From: Balanoglossus misakiensis
Taxonomy: Eukaryota; Hemichordata
DNA: 64,000 nucleotides
NCBI GenBank assembly: GCA_040954595.2
Contig: CM082584.2
Location: forward strand, 7,068,001-7,132,000
Reading direction: 5' to 3'
Shown here: piece after piece, positions 27,301 through 40,500 of the stretch
How positions within the stretch are numbered: position 1 is the stretch's first letter
How the letters are laid out: each line of letters opens with the position of its first letter
Made by a program: the position numbers and the translations under genes
Notes under the pieces: generated by a model
Seen by the model: the letters and a program-made list of their open reading frames with translations, nothing else
The model's database searches: none
Told to the model about the DNA's origin: nothing

Positions 27301-30300
27301 AGTTTGTTGTTAGTTTCCAAAATTCTATAAACTCTAAAGTGGCCAATTGCATGAAGTAGTGCCATGTTTCTTGTCATGTTTAGGAATTTGGATCAGCTGT
27401 GTTTTGGGTGCACTTTACTTGTACATATAAACCCCCTAGATTAATTTGAATTATATAAGATTGTGAGATAATGTTTGTCGTTCTTTCTCTGTTTCATAGT
27501 TGTCAAGCTTCCAGAACCTATAGTAGAACCAGAAAAACCATGTGGTGGAAACTATACAACCAAAGATGGAAATGTAGTTGTAATCACATCTCCAAATTAC
27601 CCAGACTTTTATGACCACAATTCAGTAAGTTCCTTTGGCCAATGCACAAGTTAATATTTGTCTCACTAATAGAAACGCTTAATTCGTCACCATTCATTAT
27701 TAGAATTACACTTACATGTACTTACTTTTTAGGTTTTAGCATTCCAAATCAGTTAACGCACACTTGACTGTAGTAAATCATGGAAACAATATTGTTCCGG
27801 TAAATATAGACCTGTACTTTCTATATCTTCTCATCAGTACTGTGAATGGTTTGTAGAAGCCTCAGCTGAAGACAAGGTGCTCATAGTACACATCCGTGAC
27901 TTTTTCACCGAGCGATGGTTTGATATTCTGGACATCGGAGAAGGCAGTGAAGTCGATGAATCACTGGTACATAGTATCTCTGGTTTCCTTGCACCATTTG
28001 AATACTGGACATCATCTACACATCAGCTGTGGCTGACATTTACAACTGATAGCACTTTCAGATATCGAGGATTCTACCTTGAAATTGAAGAAGTTGATCA
28101 AGGTAATGAATGCCATATTTGTTCAGGATTTTTTTCATCCTATAATATAGTGTGCAAAACACAAGCTAGACAACAGTTTTTTTTTCAGATTTTGTGTATA
28201 AATGTTCCTAGGCTCACCGACATATAAATCTCCTTTATACATTTGTACTATGGTCTTCTGTACATGTACTTAACACATTCCATCCCTTCTACAGAAACAG
28301 TCGTACCAACACCAAAGCCATTACCAACAGAGGATCCACCAGAAGCCAGGCCATGTAGTGAGAACTTCACAATACCAGCCAATGGCTATCTGAATCTGAC
28401 ATCACCGAACTATCCTGACGACTACGAGAATGATCTGAACTGTGTGTGGTACTATGACACAGAGACTGGGAACAGAATCAGTGTCACCTTCATCTTCTTC
28501 GACACTGAGTACTGCCATGATTGGTTGGAAGTTGGAAATGGAGACAACCACAAGGAGTTATTGACTTCTATTGTTCGAGTGTCTGGTGATTATTCTAGTG
28601 GTCCACCTGAGTCTGTCTCATCCACTGGTAGTAGAGTGTGGGTGACATTTACATCAGACTATTCTGAGACCAGACAAGGTTTCCACATTCAGTTGAGGGA
28701 AATCACTACAGGTAAGTATCAATTTTCCTAACACCAATCAGGCTATTCTGATACCGAAAATGATGTTCATATCTTCTGCAATTGAATTTGAAATCAAAAT
28801 TAGATCATTGACTCCGAAATTTTATGAAAAATGCTTAACCTATACTTGTGTGAATATTTGCAGACCAAGGTTATACTTTGTGTTGTTTATCTTTTCAGAT
28901 CCAGATTGTGGTGATTCCCATGTTCTTCCTGGAACTGTTGGATCCTCTGTTGCCATCACATCACGTAACTACCCAAGCAATTATGACAGCAATGAACACT
29001 GTCTATGGAACATCAACATTGATGATCAGAGTTCAGAAGATCTGCATATTTACTTCCGTGTGACCGAGTTGGTTACAGAGGCCAACTTTGATTGGTTGGA
29101 AGTTGGTTCCGGGTCAGATGAGTTGGATTACTCCTCCTTGTTGTATCGTTTCTCTGGAAATCAAGAAGGAGAGTCTTACTTCACGGACCAGACAGATTTG
29201 TGGTCTGTGTGGACCAGTGATCTCTCAAACACTGGTAGAGGGTTCAATGTCACCTACTTCACAGGTAAATATGCAACAGTTGAATAATCATATTTGTGTG
29301 TTATGCCAATGTCAGATAAGCCAGTATTACAATGTTGAACTCTTCCTCTTTTGTATGCCTTGCCTTCTGCATATGTGCTTTCATCAAATTATCTGCTGAA
29401 AGCATAATACAATTCTCATCATCTCTCACACAGTTGTACCATGTGGTGGACATTTGAATGCACCTGATGAAATCACATCTCCATTATTCCCAATGAACTA
29501 TCCACATGGAAGTTCCTGTTCATGGAATATCCACGTCAGTGCTGGCAGTCTCATTGAAATCGTATTCCATGATTTCCATCTGGAAGATGGTTATGATTAT
29601 CTCTACATCTATGAAGGGACAAGTGAAGACACAACTGCTGTTGTGGTGAGAACAATTTTGCTGTGTGTCGGTAATAATTCAAGACTCACTGGGAAACGCC
29701 AGAGATAGTGGCAGATGATTCGAGCAGTTTAGTCAAAATTAATCATGACAGAATAATAATTGCCTTTGTTACATCTGACAGGAGTTGACAGGAGAGGAGA
29801 TGCCCAAGACTACAATCATCAATTCAGACACTGCACTATTAGTGTTTACCTCTGACATCACAATCAGTGGAGGTGGATTCAGACTGTCATTCAATGAATA
29901 CAACGAAGGTATAAACATCATGTGTAATTCTTAGTGGTAAAAATCAGACATGAGACCTCATTCAATCTGTACTCGTTCTGAAACTCAGTTTTCATAATTT
30001 TAGAACAACTCAGTCTGTAGATGAGTATATTTATAAATGAAGCATATCTTTCACCCCTATAGTAGGCATTAATTGACATCAACATAATAAGAACCATTTA
30101 TTGACTACTAATATTATTTTTCTATGCTCAGATATCTTGCCTGCCAAGCCCTGTGGTGGTAATTACGAAGCCAAATACGACTCAATCCTGGTAATCCAGT
30201 CACCCAATTACCCATCCAACTATTATGACAGTGACCTCTGTCGCTGGAACATCACTTCACCAGAAAACACCAGAATGACGGTCACTTTCCGAGACTTTGT

Positions 30301-30839
30301 GACAGAAGATGGCTATGATTGGGTGGATATTGGAGATGGTTTAGATGATAGTGACATAACAACAAGGGTCCTACATCATTCTGGAGAAACACTTCCATCA
30401 CCCCTTATGTCCATGGATACAGAACTGTGGATAAGCTTCATCAGTGATGAAGATAATAATTACAAAGGATTCCTTCTGCAGATTGAAGTCATCAATGATA
30501 GTGAGTGCTTCTATAGTTATACAAGAACGATTTGATCTTTGATACAGAATTATCCAGTTCATGTTTCCATTGTTTGTAACTAACAATAATGTGTACATTT
30601 CAGCTGAGACATCTGAACCAAAGCCGACTGTACCACCCAGTCCTACACCAGTAACTCCCCCAGTTTGTGGTGAGCACATCATTGTCCCAGCAGTGGGAGA
30701 GATAGAGGTGATTTCTCCAAACTATCCCGATGCAAACTATGACAACAATCTGTACTGTGAATGGACAGTGAATACCACAACACCTGGTAGAAGAATTCGA
30801 GTGAATTTCCTAGATTTCAGTACAGAACGCAGGTAAGGC

Positions 30840-30885
<46 letters not shown>

Positions 30886-33800
30886 ATTTTGGGAGTTTGT
30901 GTGTCTCATGAGTACTTGTGATAATTTGATTGTAATCGTAATTTTGTTTACAGATTTGATTACCTGGAACTTGGTGATGGTATGGACTCAACAATCCGTC
31001 GATCACTTGTCAGAAGAGAGTCTGGATCAAGGTTACCACGACCACACACAACACTGACTGATCAGATGTGGTTATTATTCATCACAGATAATTCCATCAC
31101 ATATCCAGGCTTTAAATTGACACTGCAAGAAGAACAAGGTAGTCAGGATTTCACAATGAATAGCTCTGATATCGTATATGTGAATGTTGTTACATTGCAG
31201 TTTAACAGTTTAAGTTTTGGTTTATGGCTGGTGCCATAGTGCTGGTAGAGCTGTTATTTTCAATCATTTTTGATTTGAAACACCTGAGAGTGATATAATC
31301 TTACATTTTTGATCTCACGATCTCCTCTTTTCATCCTGTCCAGACTGTATCAATGAAACTGTACATATTCCATCTGGTGGTGTTGCAAGAATACAATCAC
31401 CATACTATCCCTATGTTTATGATCACAATACATTCTGTGAGTGGAAGGTGACTGCAGAGGCTGGACACAACATACATGCAGTTGTCAATGAATTTGACAC
31501 AGGTAAAGATTTAATGGCCACAATTTTTATTCCTGGCGACAGTTACAATTAGTTTTGATCAGATTTTAATCTTATAACAATGAAATTATGTGTGACACTT
31601 TTGAAAGATTTTTTTGTCTTTATATCACCACCACTAAATAACCCTTCTTGTCCCTTGAAACACAGAGATGGGATATGACTTTGTGGATGTTGGTTCTGGT
31701 CAAAACACTCTTGATCTGACAACAAGAATGTTACATGTTGCTGGTTACTCTGACCCAACCACTTTCTACACTGGTACTGATCAGATTTGGATGACCTTCA
31801 TATCTGACAACACTATTGCCAGGAAAGGATTTCAGATTGATCTCTATGATAGTAAGTGGGCAATAAATCACTTCTACATTGTATGTGTGCAGTTACATGA
31901 ATGCTGTTATAGCTGTGCACATCATTGAATGTTATTGTTATTTTGAATTCTAGACTTTTGATTTGATATCTATTACAAAATTTTACGAAAAAACATCAAT
32001 CTATTGTATTCGCAAATGATTGATTCTTAAATAGAGATTGTTAACTGTGTGAAAATAGTTTTATTAAATGTCAAATCACATTTTTCTTGTTCCCAGACGG
32101 TTGTCAGAGAATGGATTTCACCTCAGAACCTGGAGTCATCAATTCACCCAACTATCCCAACGACTATCCCAATCATGCTGACTGTGTGTGGACAATCAGT
32201 CTTGGAGAAAATGAGAGAATCAAGATCACTTTTATCGATTTCAATCTTGAAACTGACTATGATAAATTGTTGATAGGAGAGGGAACTGATCCAAACTCAG
32301 ATCAGTATTTGGTAAGTCTTGGTTGTTTTGGATTAAGCAGAATGTTCTGTAAAATGGTTTAATTTTGGATTTTATCAAAGTTCATTTTCTTGTACTGCCT
32401 GTGTAGAAGATATTACAGGTATGTATTTTCATCAAGTACTTATTATAAGATGTGTGAAATGGTGCTGAAATGACTTTTTAAGAATGTTGTATTTTCATCG
32501 TATTTTTGTTAATAACTGAAAGATTTTATACCATTACAGGAGCTAACAGGTCCAGACCTTCCAGAGCCAATTGTCAGTAGTGGTAATGAAATGTGGTTAC
32601 GTTTCCAGACAGACTGGAGTATAGTTAACAAAGGCTTCAATCTTACTTATGAATTTGACTGTGAGTACACTATATTGTATGTTAATACCTGCAAAACATA
32701 TCAAAATTTCATTGGTGTCTCACTGACGAACTTTGATAGAGATACATGCAGACTAACAGAGAGTTTTGTGATGTTTCTTTGACTGTTTACCTTCATTTTT
32801 GTTCATAGACTTTTGTCATAAAATGTTTGTCATTCTTTTGTAGGCATTGAAGGTTATGAGAAACACTGGGTTGGTGAGGATGCAAGATGCTACAAGTTTG
32901 TCAATGATCCCAAACCCTGGAATGAAAGCAGAGAAGATTGCCTGGCGACTGAAAATGGTGATCTGGTCATCATCAACGATCAGACAGAATTGGAACTTGT
33001 CAGCAGAGAAATGAACACTAACAAATATTGGATAGGTTACAGTGACATTTCAGTGGAGGGTAGATGGAGATGGATAGATTGCAGAGACTCCTCAGAATGG
33101 GATCTTGGCAACTGGGCCCCTGGGCAGCCATCCAATGGTACTGATGAAGACTGTGCTGTTGTTGATGCTGATAATAAATGGCAAGATGAAGTCTGTAGTG
33201 ATGCTTTGCCGTATGTCTGTGAACTCAATCCAAAAGGTAGATTAAAATATACAATTAGCTTTCTAGTATGGTTGCTAGTGGTAATACATTTATTAAACGT
33301 GACTAAAAAGACACATATACATATATCTCTGGATTCGTTATCACTATGTTAGACTGGAAAAGTTTCCAGTATTTTCCTTCAGTTCAACTATCAGAGACAC
33401 TTTTTCTAGGAATATTGACTTTAAGTGAATTTCTTTCAGAGTTTAACTGGGATGATGCTAATGTCCAGGCTGTGTATGCAGAAGGCATCTCACCATATGC
33501 AGTCCATGTCACCTGGGATGTGTCCGATTACAACTGTGATGTGATTGGCTATCAAGTCAGATACAGACGAGATGATTGGCTGGGAGGTTATTCCTATGTG
33601 TATGTGGTGGGTGGTGACAGGGATGAAGTCACTCTGACAGACTTGGAAAGTTCCACCACTTATGTGGTGTATGTGGCTGCAGATACAACCAGGCAACTAT
33701 TGGACTACGTCGGACCAGCCTATGCACAGACCCATGAAGGTAGTTTATATAATGTGTTTAATCAATTGTTTATAAATTAACTTGGGGTGCACTTTTCATA

Positions 33801-36800
33801 CTATTACAGGGGATATTTTCAGTGTGTTTGTACATGTAAACTTACAAAATTGCAAAGCCAATTGCATGAGGTAGTGCCATTTTGATGTGTTTCTATCATG
33901 TCTAGGAATTTGGGTCGGGTGTGTTTAGGGTGCAGTTTAGTTGTACATAAACCCCCTGGATTAATTTGAATCATATAAGATTGTGAGATTTATCACATAT
34001 GGATAATAATTGTCTTTCTTTCTCTGTTTCATAGTTGTCAAGCTTCCAGAACCTATAGTAGAACCGGAAAAACCATGTGGTGGAAACTATACTACCAAAG
34101 ATGGAAATGTAGTTGTAATCACATCTCCAAATTACCCAGACTTTTATGACCACAATTCAGTAAGTTCCTTTGGACTGCATTTGCCAATGCAAAAGTTTAT
34201 ATTTTTCTCATTTAGAAACGCTTAATTCGTCACCATTCATTATATATTAGAATTACATTTACATGTTCTAACTGTTTAGGTTTTAGCATTCCAAATCAGT
34301 TAACACACACTTGACTGTAGTAAATCATGGAAACAATCCTGTTCCTATAAATATTGACATCTGCTTTCCATATCTTCTCAACAGTACTGCGAATGGTTTG
34401 TAGAAGCCTCAGCTGAAGACAAGGTGCTCATAGTACACATCCGTGACTTTTTCACCGAGCGATGGTTTGATATTCTGGACATCGGAGAAGGCAGTGAAGT
34501 CGATGAATCACTGGTACATAGTATCTCTGGTTTCCTTGCTCCATTTGAATACTGGACATCATCTACACATCAGCTGTGGCTGACATTTACAACTGATAGC
34601 ACTTTCAGATATAGAGGATTCTACCTTGAAATTGAAGAAGTTGATCAAGGTAATGAATGCCATATTTGTTTAGGATATGTTTCATCCTATATGGTGTGCA
34701 AAACACCAGCTAGACAACAGGTTTTTTTCCCGATTCTGTGTATAAACGTTCCTAGACTCACCGATATAAAAATCTCCCTTTTACATTTGTACTATAGTAC
34801 TTAACACATTCCATCCCTTCTACAGAAACAGCAGTACCAACACCGAAGCCATTACCAACAGAAGATCCACCAGAAGCCAGACCATGTGGTGAGAACTACA
34901 CAATACCAGCCAATGGCTATCTGAATCTGACATCACCAAACTATCCTGACGACTACGAGAATGATCTGAACTGTGTGTGGTACTATGACACAGAGACTGG
35001 GAACAGAATCAGTGTCTCCTTCATCTTCTTTGACACGGAGTACTGCCATGATTGGTTGGAAGTTGGAAACGGAGACAACCACAAGGAGTTATTGACTTCT
35101 ATTGTTAGAGTGTCTGGTGATTATTCGAGTGGTCCACCTGAGTCTGTCTCATCCACTGGTAGTAGAGTGTGGGTGACATTTACATCAGACTATTCTGAGA
35201 CCAGACAAGGTTTCCACATTCAGTTGAGGGAAATCTCTACAGGTAAGTAATTGGTGTTCATATCTTCTGCAATTGAATATGAAATCAGAAGTTATGTTAG
35301 ATCATTGACTCTGAAATTTTATGAAAATTGCTTAACCTACACTTGTGTGAATATTTGCAGACCAAGGTTATACTTTGTGTTGTGTTTCTTTTCAGATCCA
35401 GATTGTGGTGATTCCCATGTTCTTCCTGGAACTGTTGGATCCTCCGTAGCGATCACATCACGTAACTACCCAAGCAATTATGACAGCAATGAACACTGTC
35501 TATGGAACATCAACATTGATGATCAGAGTTCAGAAGATCTGCATATTTACTTCCGTGTGACCGAGTTGGATACAGAGGCCAACTTTGATTGGTTGGAAGT
35601 TGGCTCTGGGTCAGATGAGTTGGATTACTCCTCCTTGTTGTATCGTTTCTCTGGAAATCAAGAAGGAGAGTCTTACTTCACAGACCAGACAGATTTGTGG
35701 TCTGTGTGGACAAGTGATCTCTCAAACACTGGTAGAGGGTTCAATGTCACCTACTTCACAGGTAAATATGCAACTGTTGTTTAATGAATTTGTGTGTAAT
35801 GCATTTGTCAGATATGCCACTATTAGCATATTGATCTATTTCTCTTCTGTATGTCAGATTAGCCTGTATTAGAATGTTGAAGTCTTTCTCTTTTGTATGC
35901 TTTGCCTTCTGCATATATTCTTTCGTAAAATGATGTGCTGAAAAGCTTAATGCATTTCTCATCATCTCTCACACAGTTGTACCATGTGGTGGACATTTGA
36001 ACGCACCCGATGAAATCACATCTCCATTATTCCCAATGAACTATCCACATGGAAGTTCCTGTTCATGGAATATCCATGTCAGCGCTGGCAGTCTCATTGA
36101 AATCGTATTCCATGATTTCCATCTGGAAGATGGTTATGATTATCTCTACATCTATGAAGGAACAAGTGAAGACACTACTGCTGTTGTGGTGAGAACCGTT
36201 TTGCTGTGTGTCGTTAATAATTCAACACTCATTGGCAAATGCCACTGATTGTGGCATATGATTCGATCAGTTTAGTCAAAATTCATATCTGCAGTTCTTG
36301 ACAGAAAAATAATTTTCTTTGTAACATCTGACAGGAGTTGACAGGAGAGGAGATACCCAAGACTACAATCATCAATTCAGACGCTGCACTATTAGTTTTT
36401 ACCTCTGACATCACAATCAGTGGAGGTGGATTCAGACTGTCATTCAATGAATACAATGAAGGTATGAACATGAGTGTAATTCTTAGTTATCACAACTAAA
36501 AAAATATTATTGAATCTATACTCTTTATACAACTCAGTTTCCATAATTTAAGAACAAATCAGTCTGTAGATGAGTATATTCATAAATGAAGAATATCATT
36601 CACCCCAGGAGTATGTATTGATTGACATCATTATATAATGTAATAAGAACCATTTATCAACTACTTGTTATTTCTATTCACAGATATCTTGCCTGCCAAA
36701 CCCTGCGGTGGTAATTACGAAGCCAAATATGACTCAATCCTGGTAATCCAGTCCCCCAATTACCCATCCAACTATTATGACAGTGACCTCTGTCGCTGGA

Positions 36801-37469
36801 ACATCACTTCACCAGAAAACACCAGAATGACGGTGACTTTCCGAGACTTTGTGACAGAAGATGGCTATGATTGGGTGGATATTGGAGATGGTTTAGATGA
36901 TAGTGACATAACGACTAGGGTTCTTCATCATTCTGGAGAAACACTACCATCACCCCTTATGTCCATGGATACAGAACTGTGGATAAGCTTCATCAGTGAT
37001 GAAGATAATAATTACAAAGGATTCCTACTGCAGATTGAAGTCATCAATGATAGTGAGTGCTTCTACAGAAGTTTCATCTTTTGAGTGGCAAAAATATTCA
37101 ATTAGATTTTGAAGAAGGATTTCTTAAAAGTCTGGGAATAAACTAAAATCTGGCAATTTATATGATACAGAATTCTCCAGTTCATGTTTCCATTGTCTGT
37201 AACTACCAATATTTTGTCCATTTCAGCTGAGACATCTGAACCAAAGCCGACTGTACCACCCAGTCCAACACCAGTAACTCCACCAGTCTGTGGTGAGCAT
37301 ATCATTGTCCCAGCGGTGGGAGAGATAGAGGTGATTTCTCCAAACTATCCCGATGCAAACTATGACAACAATCTGCACTGTGAATGGACAGTGAATACCA
37401 CAACACCTGGTAGAAGAATTCGAGTGAATTTCCTGGATTTCAGTACAGAACGCAGGTAAGCATAGGCGC

Positions 37470-37511
<42 letters not shown>

Positions 37512-40500
37512 TGATTGATTGAAATTTTGGGAGTAATGGCGGTTTTTATGTCTCATGAGTATTTGTGTTAATTCCTGTAATCATAATGTTATTTTCAGAT
37601 TTGATTACCTGGAACTGGGTGATGGTATGGACTCATCAATCCGTCGGTCACTGGTCAGAAGAGAGTCTGGAACAAGGTTACCACGACCACACACAACACT
37701 GACTGATCAGATGTGGTTATTATTCATCACTGATAATTCCATCACCTATCCAGGCTTTAGATTGACACTGCAAGAAGAACAAGGTAGTCAGGATTTCACA
37801 ATGAATACCTCTGATATCGTATATGTTAATGTTGTTAGATTGCAATTTAACAACTTCAATTTTGGTTTATGGCTGGTGCCATACTACTGGTAGAGCTGTG
37901 ATTTTCAATCATTTTTGATTTGAAACACCTGAGAGTGATTTAATCTTGCATTTTTGATCTCACGATCTCCTCTTTTCATCCTGTCCAGACTGTATCAATG
38001 AAACTGTACATATTCCATCTGGTGGTGTTGCAAGAATACAATCACCATACTATCCCAATGTTTATGATCACAATACATTCTGTGAGTGGAAGGTGACTGC
38101 AGAGGCTGGACACAACATACATGCAGTTGTCAATGAATTTGACACAGGTAAGCCAAAAAAGATTTAATGGGCTCAATTTTTATTCCTGGCGACAATTAGA
38201 ATTGTTTTTTTGTCAGATTTTTATCTTACAACAATGAAATTATGTGTGTCACTTTTTGAACGATTTTTTTTGTCTTATAATATCACACCATAAAAATAAC
38301 CATTCTTTTTCCTTGAAACACAGAGTTGGGCTATGACTTTGTGGATGTTGGTTCTGGTCAAAACACTCTTGATCTGACGACAAGAATGTTACATGTCGCT
38401 GGTTACTCTGACCCGACCACTTTCTACACTGGTACTGATCAGATTTGGATGACCTTCATATCTGACAACACAATTGCCAGGAGAGGATTTCAGATTGATC
38501 TCTATGATAGTAAGTTGGCAATATATCACTTCTACACTGTATGTTTGCATTCACATCAACAGCTTCTGTTGCTATGCACATCATTGAATGGTATTTTGTT
38601 ATTTCGATTTTTTCTTTTGATTTGAGATCTTTCACAAAATTTTACCAAAATAACATCAATCTGTGGCATTCGTAAATGATTGGCTCTTGAATAAAGATTG
38701 TTAACTGTGTGAAAATTGTTTTATTAAACATCTAATCACATTTTTATCTTCTCCTCAGATGGTTGTCAGAGAATGGATTTCACCTCAGAACCTGGAGTCA
38801 TCAATTCACCCAACTATCCCAATGACTATCCCAATCATGCTGACTGTGTGTGGACAATCAGTCTTGGAGAAAACGAGAGAATCAAGATCACTTTCATTGA
38901 TTTCCATCTTGAATCTGACTATGATAGACTGCTGATAGGAGAGGGAACTGATCCAAATTCGGATCAGTATGTGGTAAGTCTTTACTTATATTGGATTTTA
39001 GCAGAATGTTCTGTAAAATGGTCTAATGTTAATATTGTCATTTGTGTTTTTGTTAACTGAAAGATTTTGTACCATTACAGGAGCTAACGGGTCCAGATCT
39101 TCCAGAGCCAATTGTCAGTAGTGGTAATGAAATGTGGTTACGTTTCCAGACAGACTGGAGTATAGTTAACAAAGGCTTCAATCTAACATATGAATTTGAC
39201 TGTGAGTACAGTATATTGTATGTTAATACCAGCAAAACATATCGAGATTTCATTGGTGTCTCACTGACGAACTTTGATAGAGATACATACAGACTAGGAG
39301 AGAGTTTTGTGATGTTCATAGACTTTTGTTGTAACATGTTTGTGATTATTTTGTAGGCATAGAAGGTTATGAAAAACACTGGGTTGGTGAGGATGCAAGA
39401 TGCTACAAATTTGTCAATGATCCCAAACCCTGGAATGAAAGCAGAGAAGATTGCCTGGCTACTGAAAATGGTGATCTTGTCATCATCAATGATCAGACAG
39501 AAGTGGAACTTGTCAGCAGAGAAATGAACACTAACAAATATTGGATAGGTTACAGTGACATTTCAGTGGAGGGTAGATGGAGATGGATAGATTGCAGAGA
39601 CTCCTCAGAATGGGATCTTGGCAACTGGGCCCCTGGGCAACCATCCAATGGTACTGATGAAGACTGTGCTGTTGTTGATGCTGATAATAAATGGCAAGAT
39701 GAAGTCTGTAGTGATGCTTTCCCATATGTCTGTGAACTCAATCCGAAAGGTAAATACACTGTTAACTTTATAGAGGAATACCTGGTAGTATTCATATGAG
39801 ATAACTCATTTTCTTAAATGCAGCTGTTATTGAATTACAACTTGACAGCAGCAGTGTCCAAAATTGACATCAAATGAATTTCTTTCAGAGTTCAACTGGG
39901 ATGATGCTAATGTCCAGGCTGTGTATGCAGAAGGCATCTCACCATATGCAGTCCATGTCACCTGGGATGTGTCCGAGTACAACTGTGATGTGATTGGCTA
40001 TCAAGTCAGATACAGGAGAGATGATTGGCTGGGAGGTTATTCCTATGTGTATGTGGTGGGTGGTGACAGGGATGAAGTCACTCTGACAGACTTGGAAAGT
40101 TCCACCACTTATGTGGTGTATGTGGCTGCAGATACAACCAGGCAACTTTTGGACTATGTCGGACCAGCCTATGCACAGACCCATGAAGGTTAGAGAGATC
40201 TGTATTCTTTGCTGAACTACATGTAGTCTTAGAGAATCATGTGTGTCAAAATTATGCAAAACTGTTTGTAATAATCATCTAGTTATGGAATAATTTGGTT
40301 ACAGTGGTAGAAAAGATCAAAATTTTCTGCATACAAAATAATTGTGACAATTTTGTGCTGTGTCATTTCTGCAGTAATCAAACCACCGGAGCCCACAGAG
40401 CCATCACTGAAGCCATGTGGTTCAAACTACACAACTAAAGAAGACATGCTTGTCCAGATCACATCTCCCAATCACCCAGAGGACTATGACAATGATGACG

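Larger units (their letters stand above)
26211..32660 (+). other. Supermodule S4 (recent copy)
   Basis: Sixteen exons, 3,669 coding nt, 6,633 bp to the next CTLD. It keeps a short (156 bp) CTLD intron that is absent from S5 and S6, and has an enlarged CUB-h intron with about 120 extra bp relative to S3 and S5. Confidence 0.92.
32844..39201 (+). other. Supermodule S5 (recent copy, CTLD intron lost)
   Basis: Fifteen exons because the CTLD is one fused exon; coding length is still 3,669 nt. The interval to the next CTLD is 6,513 bp. Its CTLD-FN3 intron is unlike those of S4 and S6. Confidence 0.92.
20580..40188 (+). repeat. Recent 6.5-kb tandem triplication block (FN3-to-CTLD unit, three copies plus trailing FN3)
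   Basis: Copies run 20580-26759, 26901-33236 and 33440-39749, followed by FN3 39889-40188. Exon lengths are identical apart from the CTLD fusion, and introns are alignable with mostly point differences and small indels. Left similarity begins within the S3 FN3 exon; right similarity ends at the S6 FN3 donor. Confidence 0.9.

Noticed and set aside
20560-40188. Triplication S3-S5 as an assembly artefact
   Set aside because: The copies differ at many synonymous sites, in intron indels (TTGA copy number, 120-bp S4 intron difference, CTLD intron loss, unrelated S5 CTLD-FN3 intron), which a false join of one sequence would not produce. Collapse or miscounting of further copies remains possible.
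40189-40194. Unusual donors (GTTAGA here, GTTTGT at 42488 and 43473, GTTAGT at 60625, GTAGTC in S3-S5 CUB-f) as signs of wrong exon ends
   Set aside because: Exon length and phase match the same exon in the other units, so these are accepted as true weak donors.
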